From positions 372,001 through 436,000 of the forward strand of contig BDSI01000033.1 of NCBI GenBank assembly GCA_003117195.1: DNA of 64,000 nucleotides, read 5' to 3'. This stretch comes from Eudorina sp. 2006-703-Eu-15. Its lineage: Eukaryota; Chlorophyta; Chlorophyceae; Chlamydomonadales; Volvocaceae. The position numbers and the translations under genes were made by a program. Under the pieces are notes generated by a model. It ran no database searches and had not been told where the DNA came from. It worked only from the letters and a program-made list of their open reading frames with translations. This document shows, one piece after another, positions 11,101 through 20,541 of this stretch (its first letter is position 1; every line of letters starts with the position of its first letter).

Positions 11101-14016
11101 GCCACCAGGTGCCACCTGCGCAGCAGGGGCAGCGGTTGGGCCCAGGGTGGTTGGTGGTTGGTGCAGTTGAGACCGGGGCGGTCCTCAAAACCGGGCCTGT
11201 CGGTGTACGGTAGGGGCGCCGGGCGGGGCGCAGCTGCTTCCCACCCTCCCGTCCCGTCCCCCGGCCCCCTCCCTGCTGCCGCTGCCGCCCTCTCTATCTT
11301 CCCCCTCTCCCCAGCCTCCCCTCCCCTCCCCTCCCCTCCCCACAGGGTGCTCACAAGGTGCCACAGGTGGTCATGAAGGCCGTCAGACGCGCCGAGCCGC
11401 AGTTGAGCAGCCCGATGATGAGGAAGCACGCCACCAGCAACATGAACTGCTGCAGGGGGCTCAGCACCACGTCTGAGGGGGCCATGGAGGGGAGGGGAGG
11501 GGCGTGGAGGAGTCAAAGAGGGGCGGAGTCAAAGAGGGGCGGGGTCCCCCGTCCGCGGGCGAGTTGAGTGGTGGGGTTGAAAACATGAGGCAGAGCACAA
11601 AGACGGCACCCCATCCCTCCCTCGGAGCCTGCCCCCGTACGTCCCACTCGTCGTTGGCCCAACAGTACGGCATTATACGGCACTTTACTACTTACCGTAC
11701 TGCACCTTGATGGCGGCGGCCACCAGGTGTACGAACGTGTAGAAGTTGGAGGCGGAGAAGGCGGCCTGGCCCATGGTCAGCACCCATGCAGTCATCCAGC
11801 AGGCCAGGTTTCGGAGCCGGCGGGGGGCCAGCTTGTACGACCAGTAGTACAGCGCCCCGGAGGTTGGGTAGGCGGAGGCGAGCTCCTGAGGGTGCGGGTG
11901 AGGGGGGGGGATGATAGCGAAGGGAGTGGAGGAGGTGTGTGTTGTGGTGGACATGGGGGCGGGGGAAGTCAGGTTATGGTGATTCCCACTTTCACAGATC
12001 CACACAGATCCACGACTCCGGTGGGACTGTCCAGTCTCTCTCCACCGGTTTTCTGGCAGGCGGCGCAGTTCGGGGTTAGCTGTCAAGCCGACGCACCCTT
12101 CAATCCTTCGTACACCCTCTGCCGGGCCTCACCGTGGCCCCGGCCAGCAGCGACATTGGCAATTTGGCATGATCCCCAACCCCCTGAGTCATTTGACATG
12201 CACTGCAGCGGCGCTCTGCATATCGCGTATTCAGGTCACCCCCACCCTCAGGTTCCCCCGCACCCAGCGACCAGCAGTGTGGCAGATCCCTAGACGGCGA
12301 CCCACGCCCACTTCTCCCTGCAAGAAAAGAGCTCCCACCCCACCCCACCCCACCCCACCCCACCCCACCCCACCCCACCCCACCCCACCCCACCCACCCC
12401 ACCCCACCCCACCCCACCCCCCACCCCACCCCACCCCACCCCACCCCACCCCACCCCACCCCACCCCACCCCACCCCACCCACCCCACCCCACCCCACCC
12501 ACCCCACCCCACCCCACCCCACCCCACCCCACCCCACCCCACCCCACCCCACCCCACCCCACCCCACCCCACCCCACCCCACCCCACCCCACCCCACCCC
12601 GTCGCTCATCCCGCGGCCCTCACCGCCATGCTCAGCCCCACAGACAAGGTGAAGAACATCACCACCAGCCAGCCCCATCTGGGTTCATGGGGAGGAGGTT
12701 GAGGCGGAGGCGGGAAGGGCAGGAGGCGGCATGGGAAGCGAGGAGGTAGGAGGTGGAGCAAGGGGATTTCAGTGGGGTAGACACAGGGGGGGACGCAGGG
12801 CGCACCCAGGGGGCCACACGGCCATTGCAAACATCGAGGGACCAGGGCGGCTTCCGAGACTTCAGCGGGGGGTGGGGTGGGGTTGGGGTGCGTGGCGAAA
12901 GGAGCCCGTACGCGGGCGCTGAGCAGGGCGCAGGGCGCAAAGGACCGTATGTGATGGAGGCGGCGGGGGTTCCCCTCGTCTGTCTGAGGGCCGTCGTGAC
13001 TCGTGAGGGCAGGAGAGGCCCCAGGGACCCGGCTGCAAGGCTTCCGAGCGACCCGTGGGTCGGAGGAAGCCCCACGGGTCGGTCGGGCCGCCTCCCGGCG
13101 TGCGTGACGTCGTGTCGTCACTTTTCCACCGCATGCTGCTCAGTGACGTCCCTAGACTCCCTGCCCTTCGGGACCCTGCCACTTCGCTGATCCCGGCCCG
13201 GACCTTGAACCCCCTCTGGCTTACGTCATCACTACAGGCCCGCCGTACGTCAGCCCGATGCCGAAGGTCCCTGTGAGGGCGGTTGGGGTGATGGGGTGGG
13301 GTGGGGGCAGATTACGTGTGCAGGGAGGGGGGGAGACGGCGGAGGGGCAGGCCCCTGGGGCCCCCAATCCCGCACCAGCGCGCTCACCTCCAAGCGCTGT
13401 CAGGCTGCTGAGCGCAGTGAAGCTGCTGCCAAAGCAGTTGAAGAGCGTGAACCTATGGACGGGGTGGGGAGGGGAGGGGTAGGAACGTAGGATGGTGGTG
13501 CCAGGACGGTGCTGGAAACCCGGGGATGGCCGACCTCAGGCGGATGCGCGCCTTCGTTCCTGGCAGCGCAGGTGGGGCCTCTCCTTCACCGGTGAGAGGT
13601 GGTGGGGGGGGAGGAGTAGAGAGCGGGGTGGTGCCGGTGGTGGTGGTGCTGCTGCATGGTTTTGGGACCGAACCCGACTAAGGAGAACCCGAATCAGGCG
13701 ACTCATGGTGAGAACTTCATCCCCAACTGGCGCGAACCCGACCAGAGACGGGGAGGGCGAGAGGGCGGGGTTCAGGTCCCGGCTCCGCCGATCCCAACCC
13801 CGCGCCGGTCCCGCCCCGGCCCGTTCCGCGGCCGACCCGTGGGTCCCCTTGCCGCCCCGCCACTCACTCCCGCGCGAGCTCCTGGCGGTACCCCAGCATC
13901 AGCAGCTTCACCTCATCCGTGTTGGCCCGCCGCCGCCCCGGGGGCCGCTGTCCGGCGCGGGTGGAGGTGGCGGAGTTGGAGCGGAGTACCCCGGACGACC
14001 TGCCTTTCTTGTCACC
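1..14016 (-). CDS. APC-family amino-acid permease with giant low-complexity C-terminal tail (partial at both ends)
   Basis: Predicted multi-pass plasma- or organelle-membrane transporter of the amino acid-polyamine-organocation superfamily, closest in layout to plant BAT1/yeast GABA permeases. Exons on the minus strand: 14016-13868, 13452-13388, 13270-13225, 12678-12624, 11885-11696, 11472-11355, 11115-11043, 6742-6654, 6512-6338, 5967-5833, 5396-5377, 4459-4306, 3877-3810, 3278-3075, 2637-2597, 2195-1. Every junction keeps frame, giving 1,259 visible codons. Diagnostic segments in order: TDEVKLLMLGYRQELARE at the N-terminus, GLTYGGPVVMTWGW, ELASAYPTSGALYYWS, QSAKYVYTSW, EYTGISSPVYTVL, LTGYDGSVHVAEETFHAEV, SIANNSRMLYAFARD, VNPRTKAPIPAVLY, RRFLPGPFTLG, VYGAKNWFIGPQTNLG. 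The transporter core is about 527 residues, the normal family size; the rest is the tail. The first coding exon with ATG is not resolved (upstream of 14,016) and the stop lies beyond the left edge. The substrate cannot be read from the sequence. Confidence 0.9.
2196..2596 (-). other. Permease intron before the tail exon
   Basis: Donor GTGAGT directly after NWFIG (below base 2,597), acceptor CCGCAG before 2,195. No other coding signal recognised on either strand. Confidence 0.7.
4481..4551. repeat. TTCAGGG tandem array, left part
   Basis: About ten copies of a 7-bp unit TTCAGGG, a variant of the plant-type telomere unit TTTAGGG, inside a permease intron. The array continues with TTCGGGG variants at 5,059-5,092 on the far side of the MITE, so the element split one array. 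Confidence 0.85.
4552..5058. mobile_element. hAT-like MITE (507 bp)
   Basis: Perfect 15-bp terminal inverted repeats, CAGTGTTGCTATCTT at the left and its exact complement ending CAACACTG at the right. The CAGTG/CACTG ends are typical of hAT elements. Both sides are flanked by the same 8 bp, GTTCAGGG, as hAT insertion would leave, though the host array repeats every 7 bp, so part of that match is automatic. The interior is AT-richer than the flanks, has no long coding frame and contains sub-terminal GGAAATA-type repeats in both orientations. It sits in the intron between permease exons 5396-5377 and 4459-4306. Confidence 0.8.
5059..5092. repeat. TTCAGGG/TTCGGGG array, right part
   Basis: Continuation of the 7-bp array interrupted by the MITE. 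It runs into a short GGAGA repeat. Confidence 0.75.
5228..5288. repeat. CAG/CAC trinucleotide run
   Basis: (CAG)n followed by about fourteen CAC and again CAG, inside a permease intron. It opens frames on both strands (poly-His, poly-Thr, poly-Val and so on) that have no support as genes. Confidence 0.85.
5377..5396 (-). other. 20-nt permease microexon
   Basis: Between acceptor GGGCGTGCAG and donor GTACGG lie 20 nt encoding SIANNS plus two bases. They complete an Arg codon with the next exon to give SIANNSRMLYAFARD, the conserved motif of APC permeases. Without it the flanking exons (phase 0 end at 5833, phase 2 start at 4459) would be out of frame, so both phase and homology require it. Confidence 0.88.
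7281..9788 (+). CDS. Membrane-anchored nucleotide-sugar transferase (DUF273-like) fused to FkbM-type methyltransferase
   Basis: Complete gene inside the permease intron, opposite strand. Exons 7281-7811, 7912-8090, 8209-8248, 8352-8543, 8775-9788; all junctions in phase, 651 residues. Residues about 8-27 form one hydrophobic helix, suggesting a type II Golgi protein. From about residue 112 (LGIVTMLSADFVPTFAREI) comes a glycosyltransferase-like domain: DGD at about 179-181 fits the metal-binding DxD motif, and HFNYDQGDLEQ with the GEVQSSFFVKNS segment resembles the DUF273/GT34-like fold. From about residue 440 an FkbM methyltransferase domain follows: FIDLGAAGGDT is the AdoMet motif I loop and HAFEAD the acidic motif II. 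FkbM enzymes methylate sugars and related hydroxyls, so the two halves may build and methylate one glycan; acceptor unknown. The ATG chosen is the first in frame before the membrane helix. Confidence 0.86.
9789..10212. other. Gene-free stretch with CA-rich tracts
   Basis: Rest of the permease intron just past the nested gene. It contains CA-rich tracts and GGGTCTCGCTAAAC, a string also seen at LINE tails elsewhere in the window (near 27,835 and 11,005). No gene recognised. Confidence 0.5.
10213..10256 (-). repeat. Dispersed 43-bp repeat, copy 1
   Basis: The reverse complement (TTATTAAGGATGTTACAGCG and following) matches 16,365-16,406 at nearly every base, in opposite orientation. Probably the end of a transposable element; family unknown. 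Confidence 0.6.
10575..10812 (+). mobile_element. 5'-truncated LINE, 3' end (family C)
   Basis: Nearly identical to 51,612-51,845: the last about 30 codons of a retrotransposon ORF (EAIAWDPARLAKMLERMWAH, ending PFGR stop), a shared 3' untranslated region with TGTTAATGCGGTATT, and a terminal (CA)n. The homology starts abruptly at about 10,575, as expected for 5' truncation during target-primed reverse transcription. It lies in the permease intron, antisense to that gene. Confidence 0.8.
12336..12600. repeat. (CCCCA)n satellite in permease intron
   Basis: About 265 bp of CCCCA pentamers with occasional 4-bp slips (CCCA). The transcribed strand of the permease reads (GGGGT)n, directly after the donor of exon 12678-12624. 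It opens Pro-, Thr- and Gly-rich frames that are not genes. Confidence 0.95.
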
Positions 14017-16364
14017 CTGGGGCGCCTTGGGCGAGGGGCGGGGGGAGGGGAGCGGGTAGGGGAGCGGAGCGGGGCGGGGCGGTTAGAAGGGCTGTCAGCT
14101 GGGAACAAGGAGCGGGAGTGTGCTGGGGGCGGAGACCGTTTTGGAGGGGTGGTTGTTGAGGGAAACATGGCGATGAGGGGGACGGTGAGGGTTTCCGGGG
14201 GATGGCGATGACGATAACGATGGCAACGGTGCTGGAGGGCGGTACGCTGGGGTAAGGAAGAGGAACTGCAGGGGCCAGGGTAGGAGTAATGGCGATGGTG
14301 GTGGTGATGGTATTGATGCTATTGACGGAGGTGGTCCGGCGGGTGGACATGGGTGGTCCGGCGGGTGGACATGCGGAAGTGGCGATGGGCCCGATTAAGG
14401 GTGCGGCAAGGCGCGCGGTTCCCTGGAGAAGTACGAGTCAAGGGAGGGTTGGGTGTGCCCGCCGTGCACGGCGAGGGATGCGGGCACCCGAGCAGCACCA
14501 AAGCACGCGGGCGAGGGAGACAAGCTGCGGAACCCGCGGACTGCAGCCGCCGTGGTGTGGCGCGCGCGGAATTCATGATTGCGAATTGCAGGGCGTGTGA
14601 TGTCCATGCCGGGCCAGGTCGCTCAAGACACGCTCAAGACAAGCAGCCGCGTGACAAGTCGCGCGACGCGCGCCGCAAGGTTATGTAGGGGTTATGTGCC
14701 CAGGTCGGATGCGGGTCCCCGTGAACGTTTCGCTTTGTGTGCAGATGCGATTCCGTTACGGAAACAATGCTGTTAAGCACGTGGTAGCTGCGCCGCGCAC
14801 GTACGCCCGACAAGCGCTGCCCTGCAGCATGCGATTGGTTTCTCAAATGGACAGGAAGAATGCCAACTATGCTGAGACGTACATACAATTGAAGCAGCCT
14901 ACCCCGGGCGCCCCGGCTTGAAGCCTCACCATAATGGTCGAGGTCTCGCAGCGACGACCGATGTTTACGTCGCTCCCCGTCGCGTTCAATCTAATGAGAC
15001 AAGCATGCTACGCGTTCAAGTTACGGCTCCCAGACATCAAGTTTTCTTAATAAATATGATTCACGTGATTTCCACAAAATTTAGAGAAGAAGATAATGCA
15101 GGTAGGAAATATTCATTATGTTGTTGATAAAGTTCATATAAGGTCCCATGTGTATTAACCCTGGAAGAGCGTCGGCGGGCGGTGGATAGAGCGCCATTAG
15201 GAATACTTAAACGTCACCAGAAACACGTTATATAGATAAATGTATGAGTATGAGCTTCTGCGGTCTTGTAGAACATCAAGGCGATTCAGGCAGTGGGGTT
15301 ATTCTGAAGGGCAATACGACATTTACGATTACACATTGAGCAATCCAAACCTGCATATCAAACTCAAAAACAGAGTTGTTTTTCGCATGGACATGGACAG
15401 CAAGATAACCCAGATAACCTATTGCTGTGCAAGCCCTAGTTTGTGGTCTGTGACTGTTCTGACTCGGGTCGGATTTCTCCTGGAAGGAACCATCTTGTTC
15501 GTTTCGTTACGAAATAAACGCCATTTACAACATGACATGGCCATGCGCGCTCGTCAAGGCGTCGTGTTGCTGAGCAGCGCGGTCATCTGACGAGTGCTAC
15601 ACGACCTGCTTCACTGTGCCCTTCAGACCATCTCAATATCTCATCCGCGCCACGTTGAGGGAATACAGCAAGGCCAGGCGTCATGAGCAAACGTCGAAGG
15701 GAATTGATCCACACGGAGTACCGTACGCGCACTCGGCGGGTAGGGATCGGAGGTAGAGTCACGGAAACGCCGGCTGCCGCAGGATTGTGCTGGCTGACGC
15801 CGAACGGTAGCTAAGTCTTGCGTTGGGAAGATGTTGAGGTACGGTTCTCAAGCTTGAGTACGGTACGACGACTCCCTCCTTCCACGTCCTTCTCACGCCG
15901 CCGCTGATCGGGACCCGGGGAGGTGGGGACCCGGGGAAGTCGGGACCCGGAGTTCCGGCCTCTGCACGCCACCGCGACGCGACCCCAGAGCTGTCCTGTC
16001 AACGGACCAGCGATGCAGTGAAGGGCAGGGAGCTGCGGGAACGGGGGGAGGAGGACCGCCACCCAGGAAGCCAGCCAGCGGCCCGAGGCGAGTTCCATGT
16101 GGGTGTCCATGCGGCCATCCCTGGATGCACCCGCACCCGCACACGCAGCCCTCACTGTCAAGTGCAGCACGTTCAGACCCGCGCGGGCTGCGTCTCTCTC
16201 TCTCTCTCTCGACGGTTAGCACAGCTCGGCAGCTGCGCGCGCCGCTAGCTCCCTCGCGTCTCTTCTCAAGTGGTGACGCAGGTGGTAAACAGCTGATGTC
16301 ACGGAGGCGAGAGGTCAAGGGAGCGGCACCTCGGCACCTCGCCCGCATGGTGCAACCTACCTTC

Positions 16365-16406
16365 ATTAAAGGATGTTACAGCGGACCCAGCGGGTCATCG
16401 GTGACA
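16365..16406 (+). repeat. Dispersed 43-bp repeat, copy 2
   Basis: Partner of 10,213-10,256 in inverted orientation (ATTAAAGGATGTTACAGCGG and following). Similarity stops on both sides, so only a short end is shared. Confidence 0.6.
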
Positions 16407-17493
16407 ATCGGTGACAACCTACGGTACCTTGCCGCAGCTCAACTGCTCTTCAAGCCCTTCCCCCGGAGGATGCATCAGCATTCGGAAGGGTGTAAGAGAA
16501 TCCCCGTCCCGTGGCATCCGGTTGCAGCTCAGAGCGACGTCCGTGACGACATCGTCGTCATGGAGAGCTCAGCAAGTTTGTGACGGTTTGTGCCGCGCCG
16601 TCATACACACACCAACGCGCATGACTTGACGGGTACGGTATAACTCGAGCCAGATACCCCAACCCCGCACGCACCTCCACCAGTCACCTGCGCAAGTCGG
16701 CCCCATGAACATCCCTCTCCGCACGAACCTCAGGTACGAGATAGCAGCAACCTTTTCATGGCAATCACGGCTTGTAGGGCTTGTAGGGCGCCGCGGCAGC
16801 GGACCGCACCTGACCGCAGTGGACGAATTATAGGCACGGGCGGACTGCGGGAACTTTGTGGCGTCCTCGGCGGTCATATGAATCATATCAACGAGTCAAA
16901 TGAGATATGAACCGATTTATATGAAGCGAAAGCAGGCAACACTTCGCTGAGAGCTTGCCGCAACAGCGACGTCTCCTAAAATTAAATGTTGACAATTGTT
17001 TAAGTAAACTTGGTATTTGAAGTTTACAGATAGCAAGATGGACACATTTGCGCTAAGTGGACGAGCGGCGGGCGGAACGCGTCGAGCGGCGTTTTGTACA
17101 TCGGTCTTCATAAGAGCTTTCCTTGAGAAAAAACATCATAGCGATACATTCAATCACATTTTTTTCTCTTAGACTGCGGTCTCCATTAGTTTGAGGCCGC
17201 TGCTGGCTCCGCCGGCAGCGTCGAAGCAGGTCGAAGGTCGAAGCTCGCTAACCATAAATAGTCGTGTGCTCAGGTTAAGATGAAAAAAATCGCAATCGAA
17301 TAATCTGTAACAACGAGATCAACTACCAGAGTATGTAGCTTTCAGCTGGAACGTTCGCACGGCCTACGGTGCCTTCTGGTGCTTTGGCGCTGCAAGAGGC
17401 CACAATGCTCGCTTGCAACTGTGAGGCCTATGATCACAACTAATCATCCGATAGTTGCATCACTGTTGTGCACATTTTACATTCACTTTACCT

Positions 17494-17976
17494 TCATCCC
17501 TCGCCGCCTTGGTGCTCCACCCACCCACCATACAACCTCCGAAGCGCCTCGCGGTCTGCAGGCGTGTCACCGACCGCCAGCCGCCGCGGGGCCGTCGAGA
17601 GGGGCGCGGCGGCCGGCCGCAGCGACGGGCCGGGAGTCACACCAATGCCGGCGAGGGAGTGCGCGAAGAGGCGGGACGAGGCGCTGCTTAGGCGCGGTGT
17701 GGTGGCGCCAGCATCCTCCTCCACCACGCCGCCGAAGGAGATGGAGCCGGCTGGGGTGTCACCCAGGGATGACACCGGCCCCCGAGGAGAGATGCCCGCG
17801 CGCCCTCGTGCCTCAACCGCGGTGGTGGTCCCGCGCCAACGGCCCTGCACCGCGCGCCATGCCCGGCCGTCCAAAGGTGAAGGAGGCAGGCCGTGCTCAG
17901 GAGAGCCGACGTCCACCGACGGGGAATCCGGTGGGGAACTCATGGCGGTGACGAAGGAGTACGTGGAAATGGTCAC
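17494..17976 (-). CDS. Unrecognised 160-codon open frame, Ser/Pro/Gly-rich
   Basis: The open frame contains MSSPPDSPSVDVGSPEHG near its start, then acidic and Ser-rich stretches with ordinary-looking composition (ISFGGVVEEDAGATTPRLSS). It could be the N-terminal part of a transposon protein or of an unrecognised host gene. No domain, splice partner or promoter was identified. The opposite strand is also open here, so real coding is uncertain. Confidence 0.2.
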   Translation of the reverse strand: MTISTYSFVTAMSSPPDSPSVDVGSPEHGLPPSPLDGRAWRAVQGRWRGTTTAVEARGRAGISPRGPVSSLGDTPAGSISFGGVVEEDAGATTPRLSSASSRLFAHSLAGIGVTPGPSLRPAAAPLSTAPRRLAVGDTPADREALRRLYGGWVEHQGGEG

Positions 17977-19217
17977 GGAGGTGGTGGGTCACGGAGACCT
18001 CTCAAAGCCGTCCAACCAAAAAAAAATTTCTTGAAAAAGAAGACGTTGCACCGTCGCGATGCAACTTGCCGTCGCGGCGTGATGAAGACCTGGCCTTGGT
18101 CTGATGTTGTCGATGATCCGACAAAGGAAGCGTCGCGCCTCCTAGCCTTCGCGGCGTGGTAGCCTTCGCGGCGTAGATAACACCCAATGTAGGCCTGCAG
18201 TCCTACAGAGAGTGCCGAAGCCCGAGAACCAATCGCGGATGGATGCGATGGCCTGGCTTCGCCTGGTGCAGGAAGAGTGGAACGGCGCAGCAGCTCTGGG
18301 CTATAGGTCGGGCTCCTATACCTAGAACTGGTTCCACGGCCCGGCCCAGAGGCGAGACCGCGCTCCTTCTACCTAGCGTCGGTGATCGGGCGTCGCGCCC
18401 GGGATGCACCTACTCCTCCGTTGTTCCGTCGCGGAACTATAGGCTACTGGCCAGGGTGATCAAGCCTGGCAGTGCCTTGCTATTTGATGTCACTGTTGGC
18501 GGCCTGAGCACCGACACAGCATCACACAATGTGACGCCGATATCTGTTACAGAGAGTTGTTCCGCAATAATATCAACATGTGTGAATATCCTGTATCGTC
18601 TTGAATCGACCAGGCGAAGCGCCTTCAGCAGGAAGGCGCTTGCCTTAGGTATCGCAAGCCAGATGCTCCTATGTACGGCAGATGGATCCAGCAACTGTCA
18701 ACCACCTAATCTAACGCTCAGCGCGTGATCACTCCAAATCCAACTGCTCTGCGACAGTTTCCTCCAAATTGCCACGCCATCAACGGTGCACGACAATCAG
18801 CTCCCTAACAGGTCTATTGAATGCATCGATAGGAATAGAATACACGTCGATGTTCGCCACTGCTCCCCGCTGCAATCAGCACCGGTAGTACGGCAAATGC
18901 GCACCGAAAGGAAATGAAGCCAATCTCAAGCAAGCGGCTGTAGCGGCACCCCCCATCCCCGCGCATATCCTCCTGCGCCCGCGTAGTGCTTCCATGCCCC
19001 GCCGCCCGACTGACTACCTACCGCCGTACCGTGCCGAACCGCACTGCCGTGCGCCCCTGTAGCGCGGCCCACTCCCCTCCTACCCCGCTCACACCGCCGC
19101 AAACCCTAGTAGCGCACGCACCCGGGTGGGTTGCTGTTCTAAACCCTAAACCCGAGACCCACACCCACGCGCACCGGCTGTAGCAGTAAAGAAACCCATA
19201 GTAGCGGTCAGAAGGAA

Positions 19218-19293
19218 CCCACGGGCCTGATGGAAGCGACCCACGGGCCTGAGGAAGCGACCCACGGGCCTGAGGAAGCGACCCACGGGCCTG
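19218..19293. repeat. 21-bp tandem repeat
   Basis: Three full copies and one partial copy of CCCACGGGCCTGAGGAAGCGA, with two substitutions in the first copy. No function recognised. Confidence 0.85.
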
Positions 19294-19583
19294 ACGCGCC
19301 AGATAGATCGTCCCCCCTCAAAGAAAGCAACACCCTGCTGCGCTGCTGGGCCCTGCAGCACCCCCATAGGGGGGGCCGGGGGTTGGGGACAACTCAACCA
19401 GCGCCCGTCCCATCCATCCGTGTCAGCGCCACAAGGTGTCCACAAGGTGCCCAACGGAGACAATCAATCACACATCCCGCCAAACGCCGTCCCAAACCTC
19501 ACCCGGCTCTCCCCTCCCCTCCCCTCCCCTCCCCTCGCTCTCAATTCCTCCGACCCAGCAAACCCCCCTCCCCCGCGCTCACT

Positions 19584-20510
19584 TCACTCCTCCGCCGGTG
19601 TCTGCGCGGCCGCTGCCGCCCCCCCGCCGGCCGCCGGCGGCCCCGCCTCCGACAGCAGCTTCACGCTGTCCAGCACCGTCATCAGATTGACGTCATTCAA
19701 CAGGTACACCGGGCACACGCGCCCCAGCAGTCCCCCCGCCCCGCCACCGTTCCCGCCGCCATTCCCATTCCCGCCGCCGCCACCGTTCCCGCCTGCAGCC
19801 TGCGGCGACGCGTTCAAGTCCTGTCCCGACAGCTCCACCCGCAGTCTGTCCCGGCTGCGGTCCATGGTGGCGCGCGCCGACATGCAGACGGCGAGGTCGA
19901 GGCTGCCCCGCGAGAGGTACTCGTGCAGCTGGTTGAAGGCCTTGTTCCAAAACCGGATCGAGTACGAGTCCGCCGAGTGGAACTTGAGGACCAGGGCGAT
20001 TACAACCGCTTGGAGCACTCTGTGGGGGAGGGGGTGAGGGGGGAAGGAGGCGGAGGGGGTTAGTATTGGGGAGGGGGTGAGGGTGAGGGTATAGGAAATT
20101 GGTAGACAATTTCAAACTGCGCTGCTGCCAGAGCGACGATTCGACCGGAGAAAATTGGTACAGTACAGGGGGAGGGGGTGAGGACGGGAGGAGGGGACGA
20201 GGGGGGTAAAAAAAACAGCGGGCGAGGAGTTTAGGGTTTAGGGTTTAGGGTAAAGCCCCACAGCCCCTTGCCCTCCGTCCCCCCGCCCCCAGAGACCCGA
20301 CCTGACCGCCAACTTCGGCGACACCGTGGACTGGAACCACAGCCCCTCCACCTCCGCCCTCAGTCGCGTGATGTCGTTGCTCTGCACCGTCAGCATGCAA
20401 CAGGCCCGCTGCGCCGCGCCGTCGACGTCGCTCTCCGGCCGCCAGCCCTGGTCCAGGGAGGCCGTGAACAGGTCCCCGTAGCAGCCCAGCAGCCGCCCCG
20501 CGATGTCGGG

Positions 20511-20541
<31 letters not shown>

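Larger units (their letters stand above)
14017..19583. other. 5.6 kb without a convincing gene
   Basis: This should include the unresolved 5' end and promoter of the permease (just above 14,016) and the region downstream of the large gene ending at 19,584. AT-richer patches (14,900-15,600; 17,100-17,480) alternate with GC-rich DNA. Apart from the entries at 16,365, 17,494 and 19,218, no protein family, RNA gene or element was recognised on either strand. Confidence 0.5.

Noticed and set aside
12169..12678. Pro/Thr- and Gly/Trp-rich open frames over the CCCCA array
   Set aside because: A pentanucleotide satellite inside a spliced intron; no coding signature.
15240..15590. 116-codon plus-strand frame in AT-rich DNA
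   Set aside because: No recognisable motif, no splice partner, composition like the surrounding spacer.
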